From contig DATJWB010000320.1 of assembly GCA_035501495.1 (NCBI GenBank), positions 41,868 to 105,867 on the forward strand: a DNA stretch of 64,000 nt, read 5' to 3'. This DNA comes from JAIQFL01 sp035501495 (GTDB taxonomy: Bacteria; Acidobacteriota; Terriglobia; Bryobacterales; Bryobacteraceae). The notes below the pieces were generated by a model. That model was not told the origin of the DNA. It saw nothing but the letters and a program-made list of their open reading frames with translations, and searched no databases. This document shows, piece by piece, positions 8,223 through 16,869 of this stretch (positions are counted from its first letter, which is position 1; every line of letters starts with the position of its first letter). The position numbers and the translations under genes were made by a program.

Positions 8223-9928
8223 GGCCGCTCGACTGGATCGTCCTGGTATCCACTCTGCTGTCGATCGTAGCCTACGGCCTCTACCGGAGCCGCGGCAGCA
8301 ACACCGTCGATCGCTACCTCCTCGCCGGCAAAACCATGCCGTGGTACGCCATGGCGCTCTCCATCATGGCCACCCAGGCCAGCGCCATCACCTTCATCTC
8401 CACTACCGGCCAGGCCTATGCCGATGGCATGCGCTTCGTGCAGTTCTATTTCGGACTGCCGTTGGCCATGGTCGTGATCTGCTCCACGGTCGTCCCGGTC
8501 TTTCACCGCACCAAAGTCTACACCGCGTACGAGTACCTGGAACAGCGCTTCGACAGCAAAACGCGAGCGCTCGCCAGCCTGATTTTCCTGTGCCAGCGCG
8601 GCCTCTCGGCGGGCATGACCATCTATGCTCCGGCCATCGTCCTCTCCGCCATCCTGGGATGGCCGGAACGCCTGACTACGTCCATGATGGGCGCTATCGT
8701 GATCACCTACACCGTGCTCGGCGGCATCAAAGCGGTCACCTGGTCGGACGTGCAGCAGATGTGCGTCATCTTCCTCGGCCTCGTCATCGCACTCGTCACG
8801 GTTTTCGTGCTGCTGCCGTCCACAGTCTCGTTCGGCGACGCGGTCTACCTGGCGGGCGTGGCGGGCCGCCTCAATGCGGTTACCACCACCTTCAACTGGA
8901 CCGACCGTTTCAACATCTGGAGCGGTCTGTTCGGCGGCACTTTTCTCTTTCTGTCGTACTTCGGCTGCGACCAGTCGCAGGTGCAGCGCTACCTCACCGG
9001 CCGATCCATCGCGCAAAGCCGCCTCAGCCTGCTCTTCAACGCCGTAGCCAAGATCCCGATGCAGTTCTTCATCCTGTTCATCGGCGCGATGGTGTTCGTC
9101 TTCTACCTGTTCGTGCAGCCTCCCGTCCTGTTCCAGGACTCCGAAGTGTCGCGCATCCAGGGCCGTGCGGAATTTCCCGCGATCCAACAACGGTACAACC
9201 AGGCATTCTCGCGCCGGCGCGAAGCGGCGCTGGCCCTGGTACAATCGCGCCGCTCGGGTGACGGACAAGCCGAGACCGCCAGCAGGGAGTCGTATCGTGC
9301 CGCGGAGGCCGAGATTGCGGCCACCCGCGAACGTGCCGCGCGGCTTGTGGAATCCGCCGGCGGCGAGAAAGGATATACCGACACCAACTACATTTTTCTC
9401 TCGTTCGTCACCCGCTACCTGCCCGTGGGAATCGTGGGACTGGTCATCGCCGTGATCTTCGCCGCCACGATGTCGGCCAGCTCCGGAGAAATCAACTCTC
9501 TCGCCACGGTTACCGTGGTGGATCTCTACCGCCGTTTTATGAAGCGCGGTGCGAGCGATCATCACTACCTGCTGGCCTCGCGCTGGTCTACGCTTTTCTG
9601 GGGCGTCTACGCAGTCGGCTTTGCAGGATTCGCCGGCCGGCTGGGGTCGCTGATCGTGGCCGTGAACAAGGTCGGGTCGCTCTTCTATGGCACGCTGCTC
9701 GGATGTTTCGTGGTGGCCTTCGTATTCCGCCGCGTGGGCGGTACGGCCGCGTTCATCGGCATGATTGCGGGCGAAGCGGCCATCCTGGCTACCGCCCGTT
9801 TTATGGACATCTCGTGGCTGTGGTACAGCCCCATCGGCTGTGCGGTCGTGGTCTTGACCGCGCTCGCGGTCACTTCGCTGACGCCCGCCGCGCCCGGCTC
9901 CACACCCGCCAGGCGATCAGAAGTATAG
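8219..9928 (+). CDS. Sodium:solute symporter (SSS family)
   Basis: 569 aa with multiple transmembrane helices from the N-terminus (WIVLVSTLLSIVAYGLY). Typical SSS features include the early Tyr-x-Leu-Ala-Gly-Lys-Thr-Met segment and STTGQAYADG. Between helices, residues about 320-390 form a long charged, helix-prone insertion (SRRREAALALVQSRRSGDG onward), which is unusual for the family and could be a soluble or coiled domain. The substrate cannot be read from sequence. It is coupled to the tiny membrane protein upstream, and its 3' end overlaps the convergent DedA gene by 59 nt. Confidence 0.93.
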   Translation: MRPLDWIVLVSTLLSIVAYGLYRSRGSNTVDRYLLAGKTMPWYAMALSIMATQASAITFISTTGQAYADGMRFVQFYFGLPLAMVVICSTVVPVFHRTKVYTAYEYLEQRFDSKTRALASLIFLCQRGLSAGMTIYAPAIVLSAILGWPERLTTSMMGAIVITYTVLGGIKAVTWSDVQQMCVIFLGLVIALVTVFVLLPSTVSFGDAVYLAGVAGRLNAVTTTFNWTDRFNIWSGLFGGTFLFLSYFGCDQSQVQRYLTGRSIAQSRLSLLFNAVAKIPMQFFILFIGAMVFVFYLFVQPPVLFQDSEVSRIQGRAEFPAIQQRYNQAFSRRREAALALVQSRRSGDGQAETASRESYRAAEAEIAATRERAARLVESAGGEKGYTDTNYIFLSFVTRYLPVGIVGLVIAVIFAATMSASSGEINSLATVTVVDLYRRFMKRGASDHHYLLASRWSTLFWGVYAVGFAGFAGRLGSLIVAVNKVGSLFYGTLLGCFVVAFVFRRVGGTAAFIGMIAGEAAILATARFMDISWLWYSPIGCAVVVLTALAVTSLTPAAPGSTPARRSEV

Positions 9929-10469
9929 CCGCGCCAACCGTCATTCCGAGCAGGTAATGATGGATCTCCTGCTCCACCGCTTTCCACCGTTCGCCGAGCA
10001 GATATCCCAGCGTCAGGAAGGCGGCCACCCAAAGCACCGCGCCGCTGTAAGCGAACAGCGCGAACACGGGAAGTTCCAGCCCCGCGATCCCGGCTGCATA
10101 CGCCGTGAAATGGCGCACTCCCGGCACGAAGTATCCGAAAGTGAGGCTCCAGTGCCCGGCCCGTTCAAAAAAAGCGTGGGCCTTGTTGATGTGCTCCTCG
10201 CGGATCCTCAGATACCTGCCATATCGATGGATCAGCTTCAGCCCGAAGACCCGGCCGAGGGTGTAGCTGATGGTAATGCCCGATGCGCTGCCGGCCAGCG
10301 CAGCCGCAAAGGCCAGTGGCGGGGAGAGGTGCCCCTGGAAAATCAGGTATCCGCTAAACGTCAGAAGCGTCTCGTCCGGCACCGGCAATCCCACGATGCC
10401 CAGCACCAGCAGACAAAAGATCGCTACGTATCCATACTGTGCGATCCACGACAGAACATGCGCTTCCAT
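9870..10469 (-). CDS. DedA family membrane protein
   Basis: 199 aa, ATG at 10469. It has about five hydrophobic segments and the DedA/SNARE-associated signatures: GIVGLPVPDETLLTFSGYL near the N-terminus and FGYFVPGVRHFTAYAAGIAG in the middle. DedA proteins are inner-membrane proteins linked to lipid carrier or phospholipid translocation and to membrane potential. It is transcribed toward the symporter and the two coding regions overlap by 59 nt at their 3' ends, an arrangement that can cause antisense interference. Upstream lies the inverted repeat pair C/C'. Confidence 0.92.
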   Translation of the reverse strand: MEAHVLSWIAQYGYVAIFCLLVLGIVGLPVPDETLLTFSGYLIFQGHLSPPLAFAAALAGSASGITISYTLGRVFGLKLIHRYGRYLRIREEHINKAHAFFERAGHWSLTFGYFVPGVRHFTAYAAGIAGLELPVFALFAYSGAVLWVAAFLTLGYLLGERWKAVEQEIHHYLLGMTVGAAILLIAWRVWSRARRASAK

Positions 10470-10476
10470 CTAGGAT

Positions 10477-10552
10477 GTGGCGCAGGCACTCCTGCCTGCC
10501 GCGTCGGCACTCCTGCCGACGCTTTTTAGCCCACGAAGGGTTTTCGAGGATC
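10477..10552 (+). repeat. REP-like repeat, copy C
   Basis: GTGGCGC leader, hairpin 1 GCAGGCA-CTCC-TGCCTGC, hairpin 2 GCGTCGGCA-CTCC-TGCCGACGC (both arms changed relative to other copies) followed by TTTTT. The 3' module GAAGGGTTTTCGAGG is at about 10537-10551. It sits immediately upstream of the DedA start codon, in the opposite sense to the gene. Confidence 0.88.
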
Positions 10553-10631
10553 CCGCGCAGAGGCTCAGCCCGGTGCGCTCGGGCGCCACCAAGTCGCTGC
10601 CCCCCAGCGCCACTGAGTTCGCCCGAATAGC

Positions 10632-10675
10632 ACCCCGATGAGTCGGGGCGCAGACACGAGTGTCCGCGCCACGTC
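10632..10675 (-). repeat. REP-like repeat, copy C' (inverted partner of C)
   Basis: Reads on the minus strand as GTGGCGC, hairpin 1 variant (GCGGACACTCGTGTCTGC) and hairpin 2 with CCCCGA-CTCA-TCGGGG. It lies just past the glgC stop codon and in the glgC sense, where it could act as its terminator. Together with copy C it forms an inverted pair about 80 bp apart. Confidence 0.82.
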
Positions 10676-10681
10676 CGCCCT

Positions 10682-11935
10682 TCATACCACCAGTTCCGTA
10701 AGATCCACCCCCGTCCGATTTCCTCCCACCACCACAATGCCGCTTTCCGTCACATGATGATGAATGCGATCCCGCTCCAGGTCCCACCCGATGGTTGCGT
10801 CCTCCGGCACCCGCACATTCTTATCTAAAATCGCCCGCCTCACCTTGGCGCGCCGGCCGATATCGCAATTGTCGAGAATCACGCACTCCTCCACCACCGC
10901 CCCGGAATGCACCCGCACGCCGCGTCCCAGCACCGAATTCCGTACCATCCCGCCCGAAAGAATCGAGCCGCCCGACACGATGGAGTCGATCGCCTGGCCC
11001 CGGCGGTTCTCTTCATCGAACGTGAATTTCGCCGGCGGGTCCGGGTAGCTGGTCGTGCGGACGGGCCATTCGCGGTTATACAGGTTCAACGCCGGACTCA
11101 CATTGCGCAGATCCATGTTGGCTTCGTAGTAGGAATCGATCGTCCCCACGTCACGCCAGTAAGGCGGCCCGTCCTGCGGCTCCCCGGGTATCCGGTTGGT
11201 CTGGAAGTCGTACGCATAAACTTCGGGCTTCCCAGCCATTTTGGGCAGGATGTCGCGCCCGAAATCGTGGCTGCTCTTCTCGTCGGCCGCATCGTCGTGC
11301 AGCAGCCGCAGCAGCGTGCGTGTGGAGAAGACGTAATTGCCCATCGACGCGTACACCCGCTCGGAATCACCAGGCATGGTGGGAGCTTCCGGGTTCTTCT
11401 CGTGGAAGCCCATGATCCGGCCGTCCTCGGCCGCCTCGATCACTCCGAACTCGAATGCCTGTTTGCGATGCACCGGGATCGCCGCTACGGTCACTTCGGC
11501 GCTCTTCTGCACGTGGTATTCGATCATGTGAGTAATGTTCATGCGGTAGATATGATCTCCACCGAAAATCGCCACCACGTGCGGGTCCGACTGTTCCACC
11601 AGGTTGATGTTCTGGAAAATGGCGTCCGCCGTCCCCTGATACCAGGTCTCCCCCGCCGACCGCATCTGTGCCGGCACCGGAATCACGAACTGTGTCTTGA
11701 GCAGGCTGCCGAACTGCCATCCTTCGCTCAGGTGCTGCAACAACGACTGGCTCCGGAACTGCGTCAGAACATACACCGAGTAAATTCCGGAGTTAATGAA
11801 GTTACTCAGAACGAAGTCGATGATCCGGTACTTGCCGCCAAAGGGAACGGCCGGTTTGGCCCGCTCTCTGGTAAGTGGATGCAGGCGCGTCCCCTTACCG
11901 CCCGCCAGTATGATGCCCAGCACGCGTATGCGCAT
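10682..11935 (-). CDS. glgC: Glucose-1-phosphate adenylyltransferase
   Basis: 417 aa from ATG 11935; the frame is open further upstream but that part is antisense to the neighbouring gene. It makes ADP-glucose from glucose-1-phosphate and ATP for glycogen synthesis. The N-terminal nucleotidyltransferase domain shows GGKGTRLHPLTRERAKPAVP, GGKYRIIDFVLSNFINSG and GTADAIFQNI. The C-terminal part (about 300-410) is a left-handed beta-helix with hexapeptide pattern (SIVSGGSILSGG, VVEECVILDNCDIG). Length matches bacterial GlgC (about 400-430). No other glycogen gene is adjacent. It is divergent from the 3-hydroxyacyl-CoA dehydrogenase gene, with 136 nt between the starts. Confidence 0.95.
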   Translation of the reverse strand: MRIRVLGIILAGGKGTRLHPLTRERAKPAVPFGGKYRIIDFVLSNFINSGIYSVYVLTQFRSQSLLQHLSEGWQFGSLLKTQFVIPVPAQMRSAGETWYQGTADAIFQNINLVEQSDPHVVAIFGGDHIYRMNITHMIEYHVQKSAEVTVAAIPVHRKQAFEFGVIEAAEDGRIMGFHEKNPEAPTMPGDSERVYASMGNYVFSTRTLLRLLHDDAADEKSSHDFGRDILPKMAGKPEVYAYDFQTNRIPGEPQDGPPYWRDVGTIDSYYEANMDLRNVSPALNLYNREWPVRTTSYPDPPAKFTFDEENRRGQAIDSIVSGGSILSGGMVRNSVLGRGVRVHSGAVVEECVILDNCDIGRRAKVRRAILDKNVRVPEDATIGWDLERDRIHHHVTESGIVVVGGNRTGVDLTELVV

Positions 11936-12071
11936 AGCTTCTGACCAAGCACTTATTGTTCCAGCCGATCCCTCCGATTGGCAAGAGGTTTTTTGGAATG
12001 TCAGCTGAATCGGCGCCCGGATTTCAGACCCTGGGGCTGGCGCCGTCCCTCCCTGATAGAATGATCCCGTC

Positions 12072-13043
12072 ATGCCAATCGAATTTACCAAGGCCGCGGT
12101 CATCGGCACGGGAATGATGGGCCCCGGCATCGCAGTGACCCTCGCCTTGTCCGGGCTCCCCTCTACCATCCTCAGCCGCACCGCCGATGGCGCCTCCCGC
12201 GGAGTCGAGAAAGCCCGGGCGCAAGTCGAACTGCTGGCCGCCAACGAACTGGCCGATGCCTCCGTGCTCGCGCGCGCCCCCAGCCTCATCACTGGCTCCG
12301 GGGACTTCGATGAGACCATTCGTGCTGCCGACCTCGTGATTGAATCCGCACCCGAGAACCTCTCCTTCAAGCAGGATCTCTTCGCCAGAATGGACGCCTT
12401 GGCTGCCCCCCACGCCGTATTGGCCTCCAATACCTCGGGCCTCAGCATCACCGCCATCGCGGCGCGCTGCAAACGGCCCGAACGAGTGCTGACCACGCAT
12501 TTCTGGAACCCCGCGCATTTGATCCCCCTGGTGGAGATCATCAAAGGGGAGAAGACCTCACCTGAGGCCGCCGACGCGGTTCGCGGCCTTCTGGCGGCCT
12601 GCGGGAAAACGCCCGTGATGGTCAGGAAGGATCGCCCGGGACAACTCGGCAACCGGTTGCAAATGGCACTCCTGCGCGAGGCCGCATACATCGTCGAGGA
12701 TGGCATCGCCGATGCCGGCGACATCGACAGTGTGATCAAGAACGGACTCGGTCTCCGCATGCCCGCCTATGGGACTCTCGAACACATGGATATTACGGGC
12801 GTCGATCTTGCTCTCTCGGTCAATGAGTACGTAACCCGCGACTTGTATAACGAGCCGCGGGCGCCCGAGTACCTTCGCGACCTGGTTCGCCGGGGCGAGA
12901 CCGGCGTCAAGGCAGGTCGAGGTTTCTACGACTGGTCGTCCAAGAGTGCCGACCAGGTCAAGGCCGGTCGCGACGAATTTCTGGTGCAGGTCCTCGGCTG
13001 GCGGCGACGCAAGGAGACCAAAGCCCAGGGTCAAGCCGGATAG
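12072..13043 (+). CDS. 3-hydroxyacyl-CoA dehydrogenase (3-hydroxybutyryl-CoA dehydrogenase type)
   Basis: 323 aa, single-domain enzyme of the HbdA/PaaH type that oxidises (S)-3-hydroxyacyl-CoA with NAD+. The N-terminal Rossmann fold carries VIGTGMMGPGIA. The catalytic region shows ASNTSGLSI (active-site Ser/Asn) and HFWNPAHLIPLVEII (catalytic His followed by the Glu of the catalytic pair). The C-terminal helical domain begins near GNRLQMALLREAAYIVEDG and ends with a basic, Gln/Lys-rich tail. The MPIEF start at 12072 gives the expected N-terminus. No other beta-oxidation gene is adjacent, so the pathway (beta-oxidation or butyrate/PHB metabolism) is not fixed. Confidence 0.92.
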   Translation: MPIEFTKAAVIGTGMMGPGIAVTLALSGLPSTILSRTADGASRGVEKARAQVELLAANELADASVLARAPSLITGSGDFDETIRAADLVIESAPENLSFKQDLFARMDALAAPHAVLASNTSGLSITAIAARCKRPERVLTTHFWNPAHLIPLVEIIKGEKTSPEAADAVRGLLAACGKTPVMVRKDRPGQLGNRLQMALLREAAYIVEDGIADAGDIDSVIKNGLGLRMPAYGTLEHMDITGVDLALSVNEYVTRDLYNEPRAPEYLRDLVRRGETGVKAGRGFYDWSSKSADQVKAGRDEFLVQVLGWRRRKETKAQGQAG

Positions 13044-13055
13044 AGACACCCTCGC

Positions 13056-14777
13056 CTATTTCCGCTGCAGCTCGTGAAAGAGCATGGCCGCTTCCGCCGT
13101 CCTGCCCTCGTCCTCCAACTGCCTGGCGCGAGACTCCACCGCGCCGCGCACCGTCGGGTCGTCGGGCGCTGCCGCCAGAACCTGCCGGTAATCCTCCACC
13201 GCTTCCTCGATCTTGCCGGCGCGCATCAGAGCGTTCGCGAGATTCAGCCGTGCGTTCACAAGGTCCGGCCGCTCCTTTAACGCCATCTGGAGTTCCTCGA
13301 TCGCTTCCGGCACGCGCCCGACGCGCGCCAGTGCCGCGCCCAGCATATTGTGCGCTTCGGGCACCGAAGGATCCAGGCGCACGGCGTTTTCCAGCATCGT
13401 CACCGCCGCGGAGACGTTCAGCCGCGCCATCGCCACCGCTCCCAGATTCAACCACGCGGTGAAGTCGTTCGGATACTTTTCCAGGCGGTGCCGCATCACC
13501 GCCTCCTGCAACTCCAGCCGGCGGTCCGAAGCTCCCCGCGGCAGCAGCTCCAGCCACAAATGCCCCATCTCGTCGGTGGACTGGTTCCCGTTGGTCACCA
13601 GCTTCGGCGGATGGTTCGGATTGCGCACGTTGCCCACCGAGTTGTCGTAATGGTAGCGCATCGAAATCACCGCGCCCTTGGGCAGCATGAGCGGCTCCCG
13701 GTAGTAGTAAACCGACTGCCAGTTCAGGTCCCAATCGGGAATCCGCACAAGCCATTTGCGTGTTCCATCAGGCAGCGTGGCATAACCCTCCAGCAGCTTG
13801 CCGAGATAGTGTGCGTGCGGGTAAACCGCCAGCACGTCCACATCCATGGGCAGGCGGAAATCGTCCGACACCACGAAATCCCGCGCACCACCCGGGACCC
13901 GCAGGGCTCCATCGTGCTCCAGTTGCACCAACAGCGGAAAGTGCGCCGGCGCCTTGTCTGTGAAGTAAATCCCGATCGAGGGCCGCTCCTCTTCGGGTTT
14001 GCCCGAAGGATGCAGGTGGGTGTTGAGCACCAGCGTGTCCCCCGGATTCAGCCGCCACGAAAAACCATCCGGTTCGACGTGAGGCACCGCTCCCGGCTTC
14101 CAGAACAGGAAGTGCCCATCGGGGTCGTAAGGACTTCGTACGATGGTGAGGTCCATCCCCTCGAATCCCGTCGCGCCTTTTGCCGCCTCGCGTCGCGCCG
14201 AGCCCAGCCGGTCCACCAGCAGATTGGCATGATGCACCACACTTCGATTGCCCGGACGGATCTCGACGGCCCGCACGTACCGCGGCGCCGGCAGCGCCGG
14301 CGTGAAGATGAAGTTCCAGAAGATGTCCGGTCCTGACGCGGGCACTGCTCGGGGGCTCGATGCTTCCAGCACGAGGTCAGGCCGGCCGAGTTGCCATCCA
14401 TCCGGAAACTCGGGCGCCGCCGGAGTCTCGCCCGCCGGCCCCTCCGGCACACCCGCCGCCACCCAATCTCCGATCTGGCGGATCTGCTCTTCGCTCAATC
14501 GCCGTTCGTTCGCGAAATCTCCGTGGCCCGTCTCCGGAAGCCACGGAGGCATGTAGCGTTTGCGCGTCACCGCGGCGATCTGAGCCGCGTGGCGCTTCAC
14601 CTCTTCGTAGCGGACCAGCGCGAACGGCGCCGGCCCACCCGAGTGGTGACACGGCGCGCAGAATTCGTAAACAATCGGTGCGATTTCGTGCGCGAAATTC
14701 GGTGGCGTGTCGGCCGCCGCTCCCGGATTGGCGGCTGCCAAAACCGCCCAAAGCACAGCCTGGACCCTGATTCCCAC
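13056..14777 (-). CDS. Secreted cytochrome c-like protein with copper-monooxygenase-like middle domain and C-terminal TPRs
   Basis: 573 aa. GTG start at 14777, preceded by GAAGGAAA; residues 1-22 are a signal peptide. Residues about 30-110 hold a heme-binding motif CAPCHH and a class-I cytochrome-like segment ending in a conserved MPPWLP, as in the cytochromes of many Acidobacteriota and Planctomycetota. The middle region carries VVHHANLLVDR and LVLNTHLHPSGK, the His-rich pattern of ascorbate-dependent type-II copper monooxygenase folds. Residues about 455-570 are three TPR-like repeats (AVRLDPSVPEAHNMLGAAL, ALKERPDLVNARLNLANAL). It is probably periplasmic and redox active; the substrate is unknown. 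Convergent with the 3-hydroxyacyl-CoA dehydrogenase gene (12 nt apart). Confidence 0.85.
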   Translation of the reverse strand: MGIRVQAVLWAVLAAANPGAAADTPPNFAHEIAPIVYEFCAPCHHSGGPAPFALVRYEEVKRHAAQIAAVTRKRYMPPWLPETGHGDFANERRLSEEQIRQIGDWVAAGVPEGPAGETPAAPEFPDGWQLGRPDLVLEASSPRAVPASGPDIFWNFIFTPALPAPRYVRAVEIRPGNRSVVHHANLLVDRLGSARREAAKGATGFEGMDLTIVRSPYDPDGHFLFWKPGAVPHVEPDGFSWRLNPGDTLVLNTHLHPSGKPEEERPSIGIYFTDKAPAHFPLLVQLEHDGALRVPGGARDFVVSDDFRLPMDVDVLAVYPHAHYLGKLLEGYATLPDGTRKWLVRIPDWDLNWQSVYYYREPLMLPKGAVISMRYHYDNSVGNVRNPNHPPKLVTNGNQSTDEMGHLWLELLPRGASDRRLELQEAVMRHRLEKYPNDFTAWLNLGAVAMARLNVSAAVTMLENAVRLDPSVPEAHNMLGAALARVGRVPEAIEELQMALKERPDLVNARLNLANALMRAGKIEEAVEDYRQVLAAAPDDPTVRGAVESRARQLEDEGRTAEAAMLFHELQRK

Positions 14778-14859
14778 TTTCCTTCATCATAGAACGCCCT
14801 CCCCGGAAACCGCCTCCCTGCCGCTTCCGGCCGCCAGTGAGGTGGATTAGATTAGGAGC

Positions 14860-15636
14860 ATGAGGTGCATCGCGCTTTGCTCCGTCCTCGCCATACGTCT
14901 CGCCGCGCAGCCTGGCGCGGGCGACGCCGCCAAAGCAGACGAAGTTCTGAAGGCCGCACGGGCCGCGCTCGGCCCCAGGCTTTCGAATGTCCAGTCGCTT
15001 TCCGTCTGGGGCGCCGACCACCGCGGACTCCAGTCCACTCAGCTCGCCCTGACGCTCGATCTGTCCGGAAAGTGTCTCAAGGAACAGAGCAGCCTCTCGA
15101 ATGGCGGCCAGATCCAGCGGATGGGACTCAGCGCGGACGGCGCCGGACCGGCGGGCGGCGGAATGCCCGGGGATGATGGCGGGCCTGCCATGTCGCTCCT
15201 TTTGACCGAGGGCCTCGACGGTGACGACTACTGGGCCCGCAACGGTGTCGGCTCCGGAAAGCAGCCCTTCATCAACGGCTTCGTCCGCTATGTTCTGGCC
15301 TTCACCCTTTCCCCGCCGGCCGACTTTCCCGTTGAGTTCACGTACGGCGGCAGAATCGAATCGCCCCGAGGCACCGTCGATGCCCTGGAAGGCAAAGGCG
15401 GCGGCGGTTTCCTGGTGCACCTCTACCTCGATGCCAAGGATCACCTGCCCGTCACCATGGTCTATCACGACGGCGGCGAGGAGACCCAGCTCTGGTTGAA
15501 GGACTACAAGTCCGAAGATGGCATTCGCTTTCCGCACACCTTGGTGTGGATCTTCGACGACACGCCCGTCGAAGAGTTCCAGATCCAGCACTTCAAGGTC
15601 AACCCCAAGTTGCGCCCCGACAAGTTCCGCCGCTGA
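14860..15636 (+). CDS. Secreted hypothetical protein, LolA-like
   Basis: 258 aa from ATG 14860. Residues 1-17 look like a signal peptide (RCIALCSVLAIRLAAQ). The rest is predicted to be mostly beta: a helix near KADEVLKAARAALG followed by strands such as SLSVWGADHRG, HLYLDAKDHLPVTMVYHDGG and FQIQHFKVNPKLRPDKF. The order (helix, then half-barrel strands with an Asp/Lys turn before a Pro-Val-Thr strand) resembles the LolA/outer-membrane lipoprotein-sorting fold that is common in secreted Acidobacteriota proteins. Function is unknown. It is divergent from the cytochrome/TPR gene. Confidence 0.7.
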   Translation: MRCIALCSVLAIRLAAQPGAGDAAKADEVLKAARAALGPRLSNVQSLSVWGADHRGLQSTQLALTLDLSGKCLKEQSSLSNGGQIQRMGLSADGAGPAGGGMPGDDGGPAMSLLLTEGLDGDDYWARNGVGSGKQPFINGFVRYVLAFTLSPPADFPVEFTYGGRIESPRGTVDALEGKGGGGFLVHLYLDAKDHLPVTMVYHDGGEETQLWLKDYKSEDGIRFPHTLVWIFDDTPVEEFQIQHFKVNPKLRPDKFRR

Positions 15637-15637
15637 C

Positions 15638-15768
15638 TGTGGCGCGGGCACACTCCTGCGTGTACCCATGAGCTCCGCCGGCCCACTGAAAATTCATGAA
15701 AACCCGTTCGCCTGACGACGTGGCGCGGGAACTCGTGCCTGCCGCGTCGGCTTATCGGGACGATTCTT
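15638..15768. repeat. Degenerate REP-like repeat cluster, copy D
   Basis: Two decayed plus-sense copies: 15638-15672 (TGTGGCGCGGGCACACTCCTGC) and 15718-15762 (ACGTGGCGCGGGAACTCGTGCC, then GCGTCGGCTTATCGGGACG). Between them is the 5' module also seen in copies F and J (ACCCATG...CCGGCCCAC...TTCATGAAAACCCG). Arm pairing is partly lost. Confidence 0.7.
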
Positions 15769-15866
15769 ACCCTCTAGTGTGCCACGCCGCCGGCAATCAG
15801 CACGTCAGAAGAGCGCTGCTCCGGAATAGGCGATTCCCTCAGCCGCCACCGCGAAAAAAACGTCGC

Positions 15867-16778
15867 CTATTTCCCAACCGACGTCTCCGCCGGCAGTTCC
15901 TTGTGGGCGCTCCAATCCTCCCACGAGCCGTCGTAGAGCCGCGCATCAAAACCCAGGTATCGGGCCGCGAAATAGACCACAGTCGCCTGCTGTCCGATAT
16001 GGCAATACGACACCACCCGGTCGCCCGGCTGAATTCCCGCCGCGCGGAACTGTTCGCGAAGCGCGCCGGCGGACTTCAACTTTCCCGCATCGTCCAGAAG
16101 CGTGGTGTACGCGATATTCGTCGCGCCGGGAATGTGCCCCGCCCGCTTGCCCTGCGGAACCGACTTACCTGTGTAATACTCCGCCGCCCGCGCGTCCACG
16201 ATCGCCACTCCCCGCTGATGCAGGTTTGATCGCACATAATCCAGCTCCACGATAATGTCGTTCTGCGGGCACGGCTCCACATTGCCGAGCGCTACCGGCC
16301 GGACATCGGTCGTCACCGCCCGCCCTTCGCTCTGCCACACCGGCATTCCGCCATCCAGCAGCGACGTGCGCGCGCCCATACCCATCGCGTCCAGCGTGAG
16401 AAAAGCACGCGTGGTGATCGACGCGCTACGCTGCGTCGCGAAGTACAGCACCACGTGGGAATCGCTGTTGACTCCGAGGTTCCGGAACACATCCCGCAAT
16501 TGCGCCATGGACGGCAGCTCCACCGTCAGATTCGTCGGCCCCTGCATCAGGTGTATGTCGTCGTAGGACAGATACAGGGCGCCGGGAATATGGCCCTTCT
16601 GATAATCCGACTCCGCTCCGACCGACAGGATCGTGAGGTTCCGGTCGTGCAGATGGTCGGCCAGCCAGGCAGTCGAGACCAGCATGCTGGACTTGTCCCC
16701 ATGTCCTCCGCAAGGCGCTGCCGACGCGAAGTTCAGAGTCGTAACGAATGCCAGAATGCAAGCGCAGGAACGCAACAT
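15867..16778 (-). CDS. Exported sulfurtransferase (two rhodanese domains)
   Basis: 303 aa, ATG at 16778 with AGGAGGG upstream. A signal peptide covers residues 1-21 (CACILAFVTTLNFASAAP), so the enzyme probably works in the periplasm. Two tandem rhodanese domains are present. The first (about 35-150) has GHIPGALYLSYDDIH and no catalytic cysteine at the expected loop. The second (about 170-300) contains GHIPGATNIAYTT and the active loop VVSYCHIGQQATVVYF with the catalytic Cys. This is the usual pattern of thiosulfate/3-mercaptopyruvate sulfurtransferases, which transfer sulfane sulfur to cyanide or thiols. Divergent from the phosphoesterase gene. Confidence 0.92.
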   Translation of the reverse strand: MLRSCACILAFVTTLNFASAAPCGGHGDKSSMLVSTAWLADHLHDRNLTILSVGAESDYQKGHIPGALYLSYDDIHLMQGPTNLTVELPSMAQLRDVFRNLGVNSDSHVVLYFATQRSASITTRAFLTLDAMGMGARTSLLDGGMPVWQSEGRAVTTDVRPVALGNVEPCPQNDIIVELDYVRSNLHQRGVAIVDARAAEYYTGKSVPQGKRAGHIPGATNIAYTTLLDDAGKLKSAGALREQFRAAGIQPGDRVVSYCHIGQQATVVYFAARYLGFDARLYDGSWEDWSAHKELPAETSVGK

Positions 16779-16792
16779 CGGCGAAGACCCTC

Positions 16793-16816
16793 CTATATCG
16801 CGAATAACTATATCGC
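16793..16816. promoter_or_regulatory. Direct repeat in a divergent intergenic region, possible operator
   Basis: CTATATCGC occurs twice, at 16793-16801 and 16808-16816, 15 nt start to start. It lies 15 nt upstream of the sulfurtransferase start and about 54 nt upstream of the phosphoesterase start. The AT-rich repeat stands out in this GC-rich region. Whether it is an operator or a promoter element is not known. Confidence 0.3.
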
Positions 16817-16869
16817 AGTACGCCGTATTCTGTCAAGGTCGCCTGGCGGAAGTGCTACCTTGGCATTGC

